Assembly: GCA_018660265.1 (NCBI GenBank)
Contig: JABJKS010000121.1
Location: forward strand, 93,527-157,526
Direction of reading: 5' to 3'
DNA: 64,000 nucleotides
Source: Rhodospirillaceae bacterium
GTDB taxonomy: Bacteria > Pseudomonadota > Alphaproteobacteria > GCA-2731375
Positions 43,084 through 54,328 of the stretch are shown one piece after another; position 1 is the first letter of the stretch; every line of letters starts with the position of its first letter. The translations under genes were made by a program, and so were the position numbers. The notes under the pieces were generated by a model, which searched no databases, was not told where the DNA came from, and was given only the letters and a program-made list of their open reading frames with translations.

Positions 43084-44838
43084 TTATTTCAACAGGCCTG
43101 CTTTTTCCAAGCCGCCATAAAATCGATCAAACCAGGTTGAAACCGTATAGGGCAAAGTGTTTCGAATTCGCCCGGCGTCAAAATCAGGATTGATCTCCAT
43201 CAACTCCCGCCAAATCTCCCGCGCTTCTTCCAACCGCCCATTCGCGCCATACAATGCGGCAAGATAGGCGCGTGTGGTATCGGTATCCGGCTTTATCGCC
43301 AAGCGGCGTTTGAAATTTTCCTCCGCCTCGACATCACGCCCCATGGCAAATTGTGCCCGGCCAATGAAGTGCAGACTCAGATCGTGCTGGGGGTCCAGGC
43401 GCAGGGTCATTTGAAAAGCCTCAATCGCATTCTCATGTAGACCGAGGAAGTCGCAGGCCTGACCGAGGGCTGAATATCCCATGCCGAAATTCGGATCAAG
43501 TTCGACTGAACGGGCTGCCGACTTAACGGCAAGCCCCAATTCCCCTCTCCAGGTTTGGCATAGGGACAATGCGGTATGGGCAAGTGCATTCTCATTGTCC
43601 AGCTCACAGGCACGCTCGGCAAAGGCATATGCTTTGTCCAGAGGCGATGCATCCACCCCCTTCCATCCATTCAAATACTCAGTGGCATACACGATCGCAT
43701 AGAGCGCATGCGCCAGAGCCATAGCAGGATCCAATTCAAGGGCCTTGTCCAGCATGGCTCGACATTTGATCATCGACTGCGGCGTGAATTTAAACATGTA
43801 GCTGCGCGCACGATAGAAAAAATCATAGGCCGCCGGGTCAACTTTGGTCGGGACTTGCCGCCGGTCTTGCTCCTCCGGGGTCAGTTCCACTTGCAGGGCA
43901 GCGACTATTTCGCGGGTCACCTCATCCTGCACGGCGAAGATATCTTCCAGATCGCGGTCATAACGCTCCGCCCAGATATGGCCGCCGTCACTGCCGTTGA
44001 TCAATTGTGCGCTGATGCGCACCCGGTTGCCAGCACGGCGGACACTGCCCTCCAAAACATAGCGCACGCCCAGCTCCCGGCAGACCTGTCGGATATCGGG
44101 GCTTTGCCCTTTGTAGGCAAAGGACGAATTGCGCGCGATGACGAATAATTGCGAAGCCTTCGACAAATCGGTGATGATGTCCTCTGTCATGCCGTCAGAA
44201 AAATATTCCTGTTCCACATCGCCGGACATATTGTTGAAGGGCAGTACTGCGATGGAAGGTTTGTCCGGCTCTGTCAAAATCGGTGGCACGGATTGGGTCT
44301 GTTCGCCGGGGTTCCAATGCCAAATGCGTATAGGATGCGCGATACCTTTAAGGTCGTGTTCACCGTCATCAATAAACGCCGGCGCGAGGCGGTTTCGGAT
44401 CTGGCCGTGTACGATATCCGAAATAGCAATACCGCCGGGGCTGGCCATTGCTTCCAGACGGGCAGCGAGATTAACGCCGTCACCGTGGATGTCATCACCA
44501 TCGATAATGATATCACCCAGGTTGATACCAACGCGCAACACGATCCTTGTCGCCTCCGCCACCTCCGCATTGCGTTCGATCATGCCGGTTTGGACGGCTA
44601 ACATCGACTCGACAGCGGAAACAACAGAAGGATACTCGAGCAGCAACCCATCGCCCATTGTCTTGACAATCCGGCCCCCGTGGCTGGCGATCAGATCATC
44701 TATTAATGCCGCGCGATGATCCCGCAACGCAGCCAGTGTCCCCACCTCGTCCGCTGCCATAAGGTGTGTGTAACCAACCACATCCGTGGCGACAATGGCT
44801 GCAAGTCTGCGCTGGTTCTGCGAGGCCTCTTTGATCAT
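43084..44838 (-). CDS. Class III adenylate/guanylate cyclase with FlgO/TolB-like and TPR domains
   Basis: 584 aa, same domain order as the protein at 16657. Cyclase domain residues about 10-180 with D19 in 'IVATDVVGYTHLM', a second metal Asp in 'KTMGDGLLLEY' and 'DGVNLAARLEAM'. The beta-rich module has 'IAVLPFNNMSGDVEQEYFSD', 'YVLEGSVRRAGN' and 'IWAERYDRDLEDIFAVQDE'. The C-terminus is TPR-like ('ARSVELDPNFGMGYSALGQ'). It begins a minus-strand unit with the hydrolase and luciferase-like genes. Cyclic AMP is the usual product; activity not demonstrable from sequence. Confidence 0.88.
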   Translation of the reverse strand: MIKEASQNQRRLAAIVATDVVGYTHLMAADEVGTLAALRDHRAALIDDLIASHGGRIVKTMGDGLLLEYPSVVSAVESMLAVQTGMIERNAEVAEATRIVLRVGINLGDIIIDGDDIHGDGVNLAARLEAMASPGGIAISDIVHGQIRNRLAPAFIDDGEHDLKGIAHPIRIWHWNPGEQTQSVPPILTEPDKPSIAVLPFNNMSGDVEQEYFSDGMTEDIITDLSKASQLFVIARNSSFAYKGQSPDIRQVCRELGVRYVLEGSVRRAGNRVRISAQLINGSDGGHIWAERYDRDLEDIFAVQDEVTREIVAALQVELTPEEQDRRQVPTKVDPAAYDFFYRARSYMFKFTPQSMIKCRAMLDKALELDPAMALAHALYAIVYATEYLNGWKGVDASPLDKAYAFAERACELDNENALAHTALSLCQTWRGELGLAVKSAARSVELDPNFGMGYSALGQACDFLGLHENAIEAFQMTLRLDPQHDLSLHFIGRAQFAMGRDVEAEENFKRRLAIKPDTDTTRAYLAALYGANGRLEEAREIWRELMEINPDFDAGRIRNTLPYTVSTWFDRFYGGLEKAGLLK

Positions 44839-44875
44839 GGGGTAAGTCTAAACAACTTGATCAAGTTTTGCAGGT

Positions 44876-46114
44876 CTACTCTTTTGCCGGCAGATTGAAG
44901 ACCTGTCCGGGGAATATCATATCCGGGTCGCGGATCTGATTGTCGTTGGCCTGATAGATCACGGTATAGCGAATGCCGCTGCCATAAACCCGGCGCGCGA
45001 TGCGCCACAGGCTGTTGCCCGGTTGTACGATCACCCGGTTTTCCGCCGTTGATGTGGCCAGAACTTCGGCTGCGGCGACACGCACAAAAGGCAGTTCAAC
45101 ACGGCTAATCACTTTGCCGCTGTCGTCCACCTGGTCCACACGCAGGGTATGCGTGCCCGGCTTCACTTCCTTCTTGGGCTTCAGAACCCAGGCCTTGTCC
45201 TGATCCGCCTTTGCCGCACCGATGGATTTATTATCGACATAGGTCTGTACCGTCGCACCCCTGGGGGCGTTGCCGGCCACGATGACATTGCCCTTATCGT
45301 CATAATCCACCGTATCGACGCTCAATTTATTATCCGCCGGGCCGCCCTTTGGTTCGGGCTTTTGCAGCAGCTTGGCGGGCGCATTGCCTTTCTTCGGCAA
45401 TAACACGGCCAGTGCCGTTGCCGTCCCGGGTTCAGGTTTGCCTGTGGTAGCTGCCTTAGGCGTGCTGGGTGTCGCAGGCGCGCCGTCCGTTTTTTTCAAG
45501 GTGGCGGAAGCGGTCGCGACTTGCACGTCTTTGGATGATTTCGGCGCTTCAGGTGACGCTGGTGACTCTGGTGATTCTGCTCTGGGCACCATAAGGGCGA
45601 CGATGGATTCTGATGTAACAAAGCGGCCATTGGGCATGGTGGCGACCAAATCCAACTCCGCCTGGCCAATGGGCAGTGGGCGGTCGATCACCGCCACCCA
45701 TTCGCCACGGCGTGAGGTCGGTGCCTCCGCCAACACCTTGCCACCAATCAACAGCCGCACCACGGAACCGGGCGGTGCCCGCCCGGCGATGACGGCAGTG
45801 CGATCCTTGGCAATTCTGACGATATCGAACGTAGGCGGCGCCAATACCGGCACGACAGGTGTGATTGACGCTGCGTCCCCGGAATTGTTCGGCATACGGG
45901 GTGAAGCGCTTTCAGTCGGGGCTGCCAGCTTTTCGCCCTCAGGCGCGGGCGCGATTTGCGGCAACACTTGCGGTGCCGGTTTCGATCCCGGCGTTGTCTG
46001 GGCTGGTTTTACAGCCGCGACCGTCGCCGGTGCGTCGTCTTCCAGCAGCGAGAAATAGGCCAACGCTCCCCCTGCCAGAATAACCGCTACAACTATGATG
46101 ATGATATTGCGCAC
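44876..46114 (-). CDS. LysM-domain envelope protein with Ig-like repeats
   Basis: 412 aa. An N-terminal membrane anchor or signal (residues 4-24, 'IIIIVVAVILAGGALAYFSLL') is followed by a Pro/Ala-rich stretch, two Ig-like beta modules (about 95-165 and 265-345; each with an 'AGxAPxGxxV' element), an Ala/Pro/Lys linker and a C-terminal LysM domain ('VIVQPGNSLWRIARRVYGSG', 'DMIFPGQVFNLP') that binds peptidoglycan glycan chains. It should span from the inner membrane to the cell wall. Alphaproteobacterial proteins of this design are common and uncharacterised. Confidence 0.8.
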   Translation of the reverse strand: MRNIIIIVVAVILAGGALAYFSLLEDDAPATVAAVKPAQTTPGSKPAPQVLPQIAPAPEGEKLAAPTESASPRMPNNSGDAASITPVVPVLAPPTFDIVRIAKDRTAVIAGRAPPGSVVRLLIGGKVLAEAPTSRRGEWVAVIDRPLPIGQAELDLVATMPNGRFVTSESIVALMVPRAESPESPASPEAPKSSKDVQVATASATLKKTDGAPATPSTPKAATTGKPEPGTATALAVLLPKKGNAPAKLLQKPEPKGGPADNKLSVDTVDYDDKGNVIVAGNAPRGATVQTYVDNKSIGAAKADQDKAWVLKPKKEVKPGTHTLRVDQVDDSGKVISRVELPFVRVAAAEVLATSTAENRVIVQPGNSLWRIARRVYGSGIRYTVIYQANDNQIRDPDMIFPGQVFNLPAKE

Positions 46115-46205
46115 ATCAGTCTCCGCACCAGAGCGTTACAATAACAACCCATCGATAACGTAGGCGTTCCCCTCTCAACGGGCAATCCCATGGCCGAGCA
46201 GGAAT

Positions 46206-47093
46206 TTATTTCGCCTTCCTGCGAACACGGTTTACGATGGGCGGCACGGTGCGAATATAGCGCGCAATCGCTGCCAGATCGGTTTCCGTCAAGTGGCTCA
46301 ATCCTTCTTCGATGGTTTCTGACATGCTACCCTGGACATCGTCATAATCAGGCTTGGTGCCATCGCGCAGTAGCTGGATGATATCTGCATCATTCCACTC
46401 ACCAATGCCGGTTTTAGTATCCGGGGTAATATTGGGCGAGAGTTCCCCTTCCGGGCCGTCGGGTGTGCCTGCCAAAAAGCGTTCCTCGTCCATGGCGCCC
46501 ATGAAATTGCGCGGTGTATGGCACTCCCCGCAATGACTTAATCCGTGCACCAGATAGGCCCCCCGGTTCCACTGCGGATCCTGGCCAGGTTGATCCGACC
46601 AGACGCCCGGCCTGAAAAACAGCCATTTCCAGACTGACACGGTCCAGCGCCATCTGAACGGCGGGGGCACGTCATGGGGCAAATTCACACGATCAACAGG
46701 CGTTTGGGCGAATAAATATGCTTTGATGGCCAGGGCGTCGTTCCGGCGCATTTTGGTATAACTGGGATAGGGAAAGACCGGGAAATAATTGCTGCCATCG
46801 GGTCGACGGCCATGGCCCAGGGCATCGAGGAAATTTCCATCACTCCAGCTACCAATGCCGCTTTCCCGATGCGGCGTTATGTTGGGACTGTAGAAAATTC
46901 CAAAAGGCGTTGTCAGTCCGCGACCGCCTGCAAGCGGGGGACCGCCGCCCTTCACATCCGTATGACAACCGATACATCCCGCGGCCCGGATCAGGTAAGC
47001 CCCGCGGGAAGTTGCGGAGGAAGCTGTCTCTGCAGCCATGGCAGGGCCCAGCCAATAGAGCAGAAATCCGGCAATCATCGCGAATCGTATCAC
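46206..47093 (-). CDS. Diheme cytochrome c
   Basis: 295 aa. Signal peptide (about 1-20, ending 'GPAMA'), two c-type heme sites, 'AAGCIGCHTD' and 'SHCGECHTPRN', and 'SPNITP' after each heme, the usual Met-ligand neighbourhood of membrane-associated alcohol/aldehyde dehydrogenase cytochromes. A basic C-terminus ('RVRRKAK') closes it. Its start overlaps the upstream signal-peptide protein stop by 4 bp. It would carry electrons in the periplasm; no dehydrogenase subunit is adjacent. Confidence 0.88.
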   Translation of the reverse strand: MIRFAMIAGFLLYWLGPAMAAETASSATSRGAYLIRAAGCIGCHTDVKGGGPPLAGGRGLTTPFGIFYSPNITPHRESGIGSWSDGNFLDALGHGRRPDGSNYFPVFPYPSYTKMRRNDALAIKAYLFAQTPVDRVNLPHDVPPPFRWRWTVSVWKWLFFRPGVWSDQPGQDPQWNRGAYLVHGLSHCGECHTPRNFMGAMDEERFLAGTPDGPEGELSPNITPDTKTGIGEWNDADIIQLLRDGTKPDYDDVQGSMSETIEEGLSHLTETDLAAIARYIRTVPPIVNRVRRKAK

Positions 47094-47461
47094 TGCGGTA
47101 AATCCACCGTCACCTCCCGCCCACCATACCCATGCACCTTGTCCTGGGCCCGCAGGCGCACCGATGCTATTCCCGGTTCAATCTCGACACCATATAACGA
47201 CCTGGTAAAGGGCTGTTCATGCTCGTGGGGATGGGCCAATTCACGGGTCCCCAGCACCATTCCATTGGGGCCAAGTACCTGCCAGGCATCGGCATAATGT
47301 TTCCATCCGGCATCTTCATGACGCACCGTCACTGCAAAGTTATAGACGCCGGGGCGGCTTTTCGTTACCTCCACACCCACGACATCAGCCGGTCCGGCGA
47401 AAACCGAATGGGTTGAGGTTGCAGCGACAAGCAGAGCACCCCACAACAGTTTGCGAAACAT
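47090..47461 (-). CDS. Small secreted protein of unknown function
   Basis: 123 aa from ATG 47461 (an in-frame ATG at 47473 adds four residues). The N-terminus 'MFRKLLWGALLVAATS' followed by 'VFAG' is a signal peptide. The mature part is beta-rich with 'NFAVTVRHEDAGWKHYADAW', 'ELAHPHEHEQPFTRSL' and 'HGYGGREVTVDL'. The histidines suggest metal binding but no named family was recognised. Its stop overlaps the cytochrome c start (ATGA), so the two are coupled. It is divergent from the LOG gene, with starts only about 11 bp apart. Confidence 0.7.
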   Translation of the reverse strand: MFRKLLWGALLVAATSTHSVFAGPADVVGVEVTKSRPGVYNFAVTVRHEDAGWKHYADAWQVLGPNGMVLGTRELAHPHEHEQPFTRSLYGVEIEPGIASVRLRAQDKVHGYGGREVTVDLPQ

Positions 47462-47471
47462 AGGAACGATC

Positions 47472-48056
47472 ATGGCAGAAATCTCCTCTCTCTGCGTCTA
47501 TTGTGGCTCTCGATTTGGCGCACGACAAGACTACCGCGATAGCGCCAATTTACTCGGTCAAGAAATCGCGAGGCGGGGTATCACATTGGTCTATGGCGGC
47601 GGGCACGTTGGGTTGATGGGCACCGTGGCGGATGCTGTTTTGGCCGAGGGCGGCAAAGTTATCGGCGTCATCCCAAAGCATTTGCAGGACTGGGAAGTTG
47701 GCCATAAGGGCCTGACCGAAATGCACGTGGTCGACAGCATGCATGCACGCAAACAGTTGATGTTTGAACTCTCCGACGGGTTTGTCTCTCTACCGGGTGG
47801 TATCGGCACCTTGGACGAAACCTTTGAGATAATGACCTGGCGGCAATTGCGCCTGCATGACAAACCGCTGGTGATCCTGGATCAGGGCGGTTTCTGGCAG
47901 CCATTGGAGGCGCTGTTGCAGGCTGTAATCGCAGGTGGGTTCGCCGATCAGGGGATCACGGCGCACTATACGGTGACCCAGAATGTTGAAGGTGTATTCG
48001 CTGCCCTGGATGCGGCACCCTCTTCATCGGGTCCCGGCCATCCCGAAAGGTTATGA
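47472..48056 (+). CDS. LOG family protein (TIGR00730)
   Basis: 194 aa from ATG 47472 (TTG 47451 is also in frame). Rossmann-like fold with 'LCVYCGSRFGARQDYRDSA', 'ITLVYGGGHVGLMG' and the signature 'LPGGIGTLDETFEIMTWRQL'. Related plant LOG proteins are cytokinin riboside 5'-monophosphate phosphoribohydrolases; bacterial members are nucleotide 5'-monophosphate phosphoribohydrolases or of uncertain role. Monocistronic, ahead of icd. Confidence 0.88.
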   Translation: MAEISSLCVYCGSRFGARQDYRDSANLLGQEIARRGITLVYGGGHVGLMGTVADAVLAEGGKVIGVIPKHLQDWEVGHKGLTEMHVVDSMHARKQLMFELSDGFVSLPGGIGTLDETFEIMTWRQLRLHDKPLVILDQGGFWQPLEALLQAVIAGGFADQGITAHYTVTQNVEGVFAALDAAPSSSGPGHPERL

Positions 48057-48095
48057 GACTCTTTGACCTAAGGGCCACAGATAGATATTGTCCGC

Positions 48096-48130
48096 CTCAG
48101 TCATAATAGACAGCTAAAGCTGTTACTGAG
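48096..48130 (+). promoter_or_regulatory. Nested stem-loop just upstream of icd
   Basis: CTCAGT (48096-48101) pairs with ACTGAG (48125-48130), and inside them ACAGCT (48110-48115) pairs with AGCTGT (48118-48123) around AA. An 8-nt bulge on the 5' side and one on the 3' side separate the two stems. The structure ends 17 bp before the icd ATG, so it would be in the 5' leader or act as a regulator site. Seen directly; function is inference. Confidence 0.45.
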
Positions 48131-48147
48131 ATTAGATATATAACTCC

Positions 48148-49362
48148 ATGAGCAAGATAAAAGTGAAAACACCCGTCGTCGAACTCGACGGCGATGAAAT
48201 GACACGGATCATCTGGGCCTTTATCAAAGAAAAATTGATACTGCCCTATCTCGATATTGATCTGAAATATTACGATCTGGGGATCGAAAAGCGGGACGAG
48301 ACCGACGATCAGATCACCATCGATTGCGCCAATGCGATTAAGGAATACGGCGTCGGCGTCAAATGCGCCACCATCACACCGGATGAGGAGCGGGTTGAGG
48401 AATTCGGCCTGAAATCCATGTGGCGCTCTCCCAACGGCACGATCCGGAACATTCTGGGCGGCACCGTATTTCGGGAGCCGATCCTTTGTTCGAACGTACC
48501 CCGTTTGGTGCCCGGCTGGACCTCCCCCATCGTGATTGGCCGTCATGCTTTTGGCGATCAGTATCGGGCGACGGATTTCGTGGTGCCCGGCAAGGGTAAG
48601 CTGACCATAAAGTTTGAGCCTGAGGACGGCGGCGAAGTAATCGAACGGGAGGTTTTCCAATTCCCGGGCGGTGGCGTGGCTATGGCCATGTATAATCTGG
48701 ACGATTCCATTCGTGATTTTGCCCGCGCCTGCATGGCCTATGGCATTCAGCGCAAATGGCCGGTCTATCTGTCCACCAAGAACACCATCCTGAAAGCCTA
48801 CGACGGTCGCTTCAAGGATCTGTTCGAAGAAGTCTTCGAGGCCGAGTTCAAGGACAAGTTCGCCGAATTGGGCATCACCTACGAACATCGCCTGATCGAT
48901 GACATGGTCGCCTGCGCCCTGAAATGGGAAGGTGAATTCGTCTGGGCCTGTAAAAACTATGACGGCGATGTACAGTCCGACACGGTTGCCCAGGGCTTTG
49001 GCTCCCTCGGTCTGATGACCTCAATCCTGATGACGCCCGATGGCAGGACGGTGGAGGCGGAAGCCGCCCATGGTACCGTCACCCGCCATTACCGGGAGCA
49101 TCAAAAAGGTAACGAGACATCGACCAACCCCATCGCCTCGATCTTTGCCTGGACTGGTGGTCTGAAGCATCGTGGCCGCATGGATGATACCCCGGATGTC
49201 ACCGCTTTCGCCGAGACCCTGGAACGGGTCTGCGTGGAAACAGTGGAATCCGGTGCCATGACCAAGGATCTGGCGATCCTGGTCGGGCCACAACAAATAT
49301 GGATGACAACGAACCAGTTCCTGGAAGTGTTGGACGAAAATCTGCAAAAGGCCATGGCGTAA
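48148..49362 (+). CDS. icd: NADP-dependent isocitrate dehydrogenase, dimeric (eukaryotic-type)
   Basis: 404 aa, homodimeric subfamily II IDH. '[20 protein letters not shown]' opens the protein; '[19 protein letters not shown]' contains the isocitrate-binding Ser/Asn/Arg group and the phosphorylatable Ser; '[20 protein letters not shown]' and '[20 protein letters not shown]' bind metal and NADP. TCA-cycle enzyme. A second, unrelated monomeric NADP-IDH is encoded 225 bp away in the opposite direction. No ribosome site is strong before the ATG; a nested stem-loop lies there. Confidence 0.96.
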   Translation: MSKIKVKTPVVELDGDEMTRIIWAFIKEKLILPYLDIDLKYYDLGIEKRDETDDQITIDCANAIKEYGVGVKCATITPDEERVEEFGLKSMWRSPNGTIRNILGGTVFREPILCSNVPRLVPGWTSPIVIGRHAFGDQYRATDFVVPGKGKLTIKFEPEDGGEVIEREVFQFPGGGVAMAMYNLDDSIRDFARACMAYGIQRKWPVYLSTKNTILKAYDGRFKDLFEEVFEAEFKDKFAELGITYEHRLIDDMVACALKWEGEFVWACKNYDGDVQSDTVAQGFGSLGLMTSILMTPDGRTVEAEAAHGTVTRHYREHQKGNETSTNPIASIFAWTGGLKHRGRMDDTPDVTAFAETLERVCVETVESGAMTKDLAILVGPQQIWMTTNQFLEVLDENLQKAMA

Positions 49363-49587
49363 GCGCCTAGATGTAGAGTCTCGATAGGTTGTTCACATCT
49401 AGCAGGCTGCTAAAACGGCCGTTGTTGGTCCTATTGAAAACACCCATTCAGCCAAAAGAAGAAAAATACGATGCTGTTTCGAAACGGCGGGACAGGCTTC
49501 AGGTAAGAAGCGACCCGCCAAATTTCAGGCAGGCCGCAATTTTGCGCGACGTTATTTTAAAGCCCGGCGTTATACCAAGGTGCGGTA
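49363..49587. other. 225-bp spacer between the two isocitrate dehydrogenase genes
   Basis: The ends of both convergent genes flank it. It holds short palindromes, CTAGATGT/ACATCTAG (49367-49374 and 49393-49402), AGCAGGCTGCT (49401-49411) and AACGGCCGTT (about 49415-49424), and ends in 'ggcgttataccaaggtgcgg'. This looks like debris or a transcription-end region; no gene or complete mobile element was identified. Confidence 0.4.
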
Positions 49588-52113
<2,526 letters not shown>

Positions 52114-52410
52114 TTAATCGGACGCATATCCACTTGCCTTGAAGTCGTTCCAGCATTCCTCTGGCTCGAACAGGTGGCAGATATTTCCGGGGGCTTGCCA
52201 CAGGTCCTCGTAGGGCGCCAGCTTCCCCCCACCCTTGGGACGGCCCTGGCAGGCCGGCTCCACAGAACCTGTTCCAGCACGCCGGGCAAGGAGTTTCACC
52301 GCAAAGCTCGGGCTGACGCCAAAATGTTCGGCCGCCTGCTGACGAGAATGACCGCCATCAACATAAGAGATAACCCGCTCTCGCAGGTCCACCGAATAAC
52401 ATTCGCCCAT
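52114..52410 (-). pseudogene. IS630-type transposase, internally deleted
   Basis: 98 aa in one frame, about a third of a normal IS630 transposase. Residues 1-66 are its N-terminal helix-turn-helix region ('YSVDLRERVISYVDGGHSRQ', 'AAEHFGVSPSFAVKLLAR', 'GRPKGGGKLAPYEDL'); the last 23 residues ('ICHLFEPEECWNDFKASGYA') look like the C-terminal end. The catalytic DDE core between is missing, so it is not active. It may survive as a non-autonomous remnant. Its target duplication and terminal repeats could not be fixed by eye. Confidence 0.7.
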
Positions 52411-52511
52411 GATTCACTCCAACTATGGTGGATCACATTTTCAAGCCGTTGGGAATCCCGTTTATGATCCCTATTTCAAGCTCGATGCTCTGGCCTAACG
52501 CAGCAAAAACA

Positions 52512-52549
52512 AACAGAGCCCGTCAGAAATGGCGGGCCCTGTTTTTTTT
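52512..52549. terminator. Bidirectional intrinsic terminator
   Basis: CAGaGCCCGtC (52514-52524) pairs with GgCGGGCcCTG (52531-52541), with T8 on the plus strand (52542-52549) and, on the minus strand, a run of 'TGTTTGTTTTT' after the stem. It lies just past the 3' end of the LLM gene (minus), so it ends that unit; in the other direction it may insulate from the IS630 remnant. Confidence 0.75.
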
Positions 52550-52576
52550 AAGAACGGTTCTTCCCGCGCCTCTTAA

Positions 52577-53716
52577 TCAGGCTGGGGCGAAAATATCGTC
52601 TTCCTGTTTGCCTTTCAGGTCGGGCAATTCGATGGGGCCTTTGAAGGCGCTGTCGTGTTGCAGGGTTGGCATCACGTCCGTTGCGAACAGGCGCATGTTC
52701 ATCTCACCCTCTTCGTGGGGCATGCCGCCATAGGAAAAATCACAGACCATATGGTCTGTACCCGTCAACCGTTGCAGCTCGGCAATTTGCGCCTTGCAAT
52801 CATCGGGCGTGCCGACAATCTGAATTTTGACATAGAAATCCGTCATTTTTTTCCGGGCGTCGGCGTCCTTCATTTTGGAATAGGTCTTGGCCATCTTGCC
52901 ATAGGATTCATACCCCTTCACCGTGGCCAGATGACCATCAGAAAAGTGGTAGTGATTATCGATGGAATCCCATTTCGCGCCGAGATACTGCGTCGCTCGC
53001 TCGATCGCCTCTTCCCGGCTTTCAGCGACAGAGACGTTGGTTAGAATAACGGGGGGTTTCGGGGTATGGCCGACGGACATGGCAATCTCGCGGAAGCTTT
53101 GAATATCCGTTGCCGCCTTGACCCATTCGTTCTGCATGATGACCATCATGCCGAAACCCAGCTTAGCCATTATCTCGGCCGATTCCGGACTGACGGATGA
53201 TGCATAAAATCGCCGCTCAGGGTGCGATATGGGCCGGGGGCGGATAGACATTTCCGGAATTTTGTAAAATTCCCCATCCCAATCGAAAACTTCCTGGCTC
53301 AACGCCTTGGTGATCAGCTGCGCGGATTCGGCAAAACGTGGCCGTGCCTCACCCATGGGGATGCGAAAGCCGTCATACTCCACCGTGGCCGCGCCCCGGC
53401 CAAAGCCGAACATGCAGCGCCCGCCGCATAGAATATCAAGATAAGCGATCTGTTCCGCGACCCGGATCGGATCCTGCCACGGCAGCACGATGACGCAGGT
53501 ACCAAGCGTAATTTTCTTGGTCCGTCCGGCAAAATAAGTCAACAACTGCAAAGGTGACGGCGACATGGAATACCCGGTGAAATGATGTTCCAAGCCAAAC
53601 AGGCTGTCAAAACCCAATGGCTCCGCCAAATCGCCGAGAGAAAGATGCTCCATCATCACAGCGGCGTCCGAACGCCCTTTTTCGGCAAGAACACTTAAAT
53701 CTGCACCAATTTTCAT
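52577..53716 (-). CDS. LLM class flavin-dependent oxidoreductase
   Basis: 379 aa from ATG 53716, which has 'ttgagga' directly upstream; the frame is open 24 nt further. Luciferase-like barrel: 'MMEHLSLGDLAEPLGFDSLF', 'TKKITLGTCVIVLPWQDPIR', 'GRCMFGFGRGAATVEYDGF' and 'GKMAKTYSKMKDADARKKM'. The longer length and 'VGTPDDCKAQIAELQ' place it with bacterial luciferase-like monooxygenases. Its 5' region contains a 14-bp tandem repeat array. Substrate unknown. Confidence 0.85.
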   Translation of the reverse strand: MKIGADLSVLAEKGRSDAAVMMEHLSLGDLAEPLGFDSLFGLEHHFTGYSMSPSPLQLLTYFAGRTKKITLGTCVIVLPWQDPIRVAEQIAYLDILCGGRCMFGFGRGAATVEYDGFRIPMGEARPRFAESAQLITKALSQEVFDWDGEFYKIPEMSIRPRPISHPERRFYASSVSPESAEIMAKLGFGMMVIMQNEWVKAATDIQSFREIAMSVGHTPKPPVILTNVSVAESREEAIERATQYLGAKWDSIDNHYHFSDGHLATVKGYESYGKMAKTYSKMKDADARKKMTDFYVKIQIVGTPDDCKAQIAELQRLTGTDHMVCDFSYGGMPHEEGEMNMRLFATDVMPTLQHDSAFKGPIELPDLKGKQEDDIFAPA

Positions 53717-53759
53717 TTCCTCAACCCCTTTACAATTCAACCAAATATCAGAGACATAT

Positions 53760-53843
53760 TACATTGTGGCGGGCCTATTGTGAGGTGCTCAATATGTCGC
53801 ACCCATTGTGCCGCGCTCATTATCTCCCACCTATTATGTCCCA
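53760..53843. repeat. 14-bp tandem repeat array, six units
   Basis: Six consecutive 14-bp units with consensus C(C/T)(C/T)AT(T/A)(A/G)TG(T/C)C(C/G)C(A/G): TACATTGTGGCGGG, CCTATTGTGAGGTG, CTCAATATGTCGCA, CCCATTGTGCCGCG, CTCATTATCTCCCA, CCTATTATGTCCCA. The array lies between the start of the LLM gene (minus) and the end of the VOC gene, whose last four codons fall inside the final unit. Degenerate, so not newly expanded; may bind a protein or be an old VNTR. Confidence 0.65.
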
Positions 53844-54244
53844 CCAGGCCCCTTCAATTCAACGGTGTTGCCGTCCGGGTCCCGGACATAGGTGGACGGC
53901 CCGTCCCCGCCGGCACCATATCGCTGGGCAATTTCTTCAGGTTCAAGACCGTGGCCGCGCAAATATTCAAGCAATGCAGGGCCATCAAAAGGGTCAATGC
54001 GCAGACAGAAATGGTCCATATTCGGGCCATTCGGTGCCAAAGGGCCACCACCACGCTGCCCTATTTGACCACTCAAAGGCACCAGATCGATCTGCGCCGA
54101 GCCGGCGCGCAGATGATACAGGCCAAGATCATCCCGCCGCCGGTCCATGACACAGCCCAGGATATCGCAGTAAAACGCCAGCGAACGATCCAGGTCGGAA
54201 ACCCGTAAAACCACATGATCCAATCCTAGTGGAGCTATCTGCAT
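53834..54244 (-). CDS. VOC family (glyoxalase-like) protein
   Basis: 136-aa VOC domain. 'LGLDHVVLRVSDLDRSLAFY', 'MDHFCLRIDPFDGPALLEYL' and 'RDPDGNTVELKGPG' provide the two metal-binding His and the terminal Glu in order. Similar in length to glyoxalase I and fosfomycin-resistance proteins. Substrate unknown. Its stop codon lies inside the 14-bp repeat array. Confidence 0.82.
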   Translation of the reverse strand: MQIAPLGLDHVVLRVSDLDRSLAFYCDILGCVMDRRRDDLGLYHLRAGSAQIDLVPLSGQIGQRGGGPLAPNGPNMDHFCLRIDPFDGPALLEYLRGHGLEPEEIAQRYGAGGDGPSTYVRDPDGNTVELKGPGGT

Positions 54245-54328
54245 CCTTCATTCTCCCTGATAAGCCAATAGTTTATTAAGGTCTTTATTCTATATCTGTA
54301 TGCGAAACTTCTACGAGCGGGATAGCGC

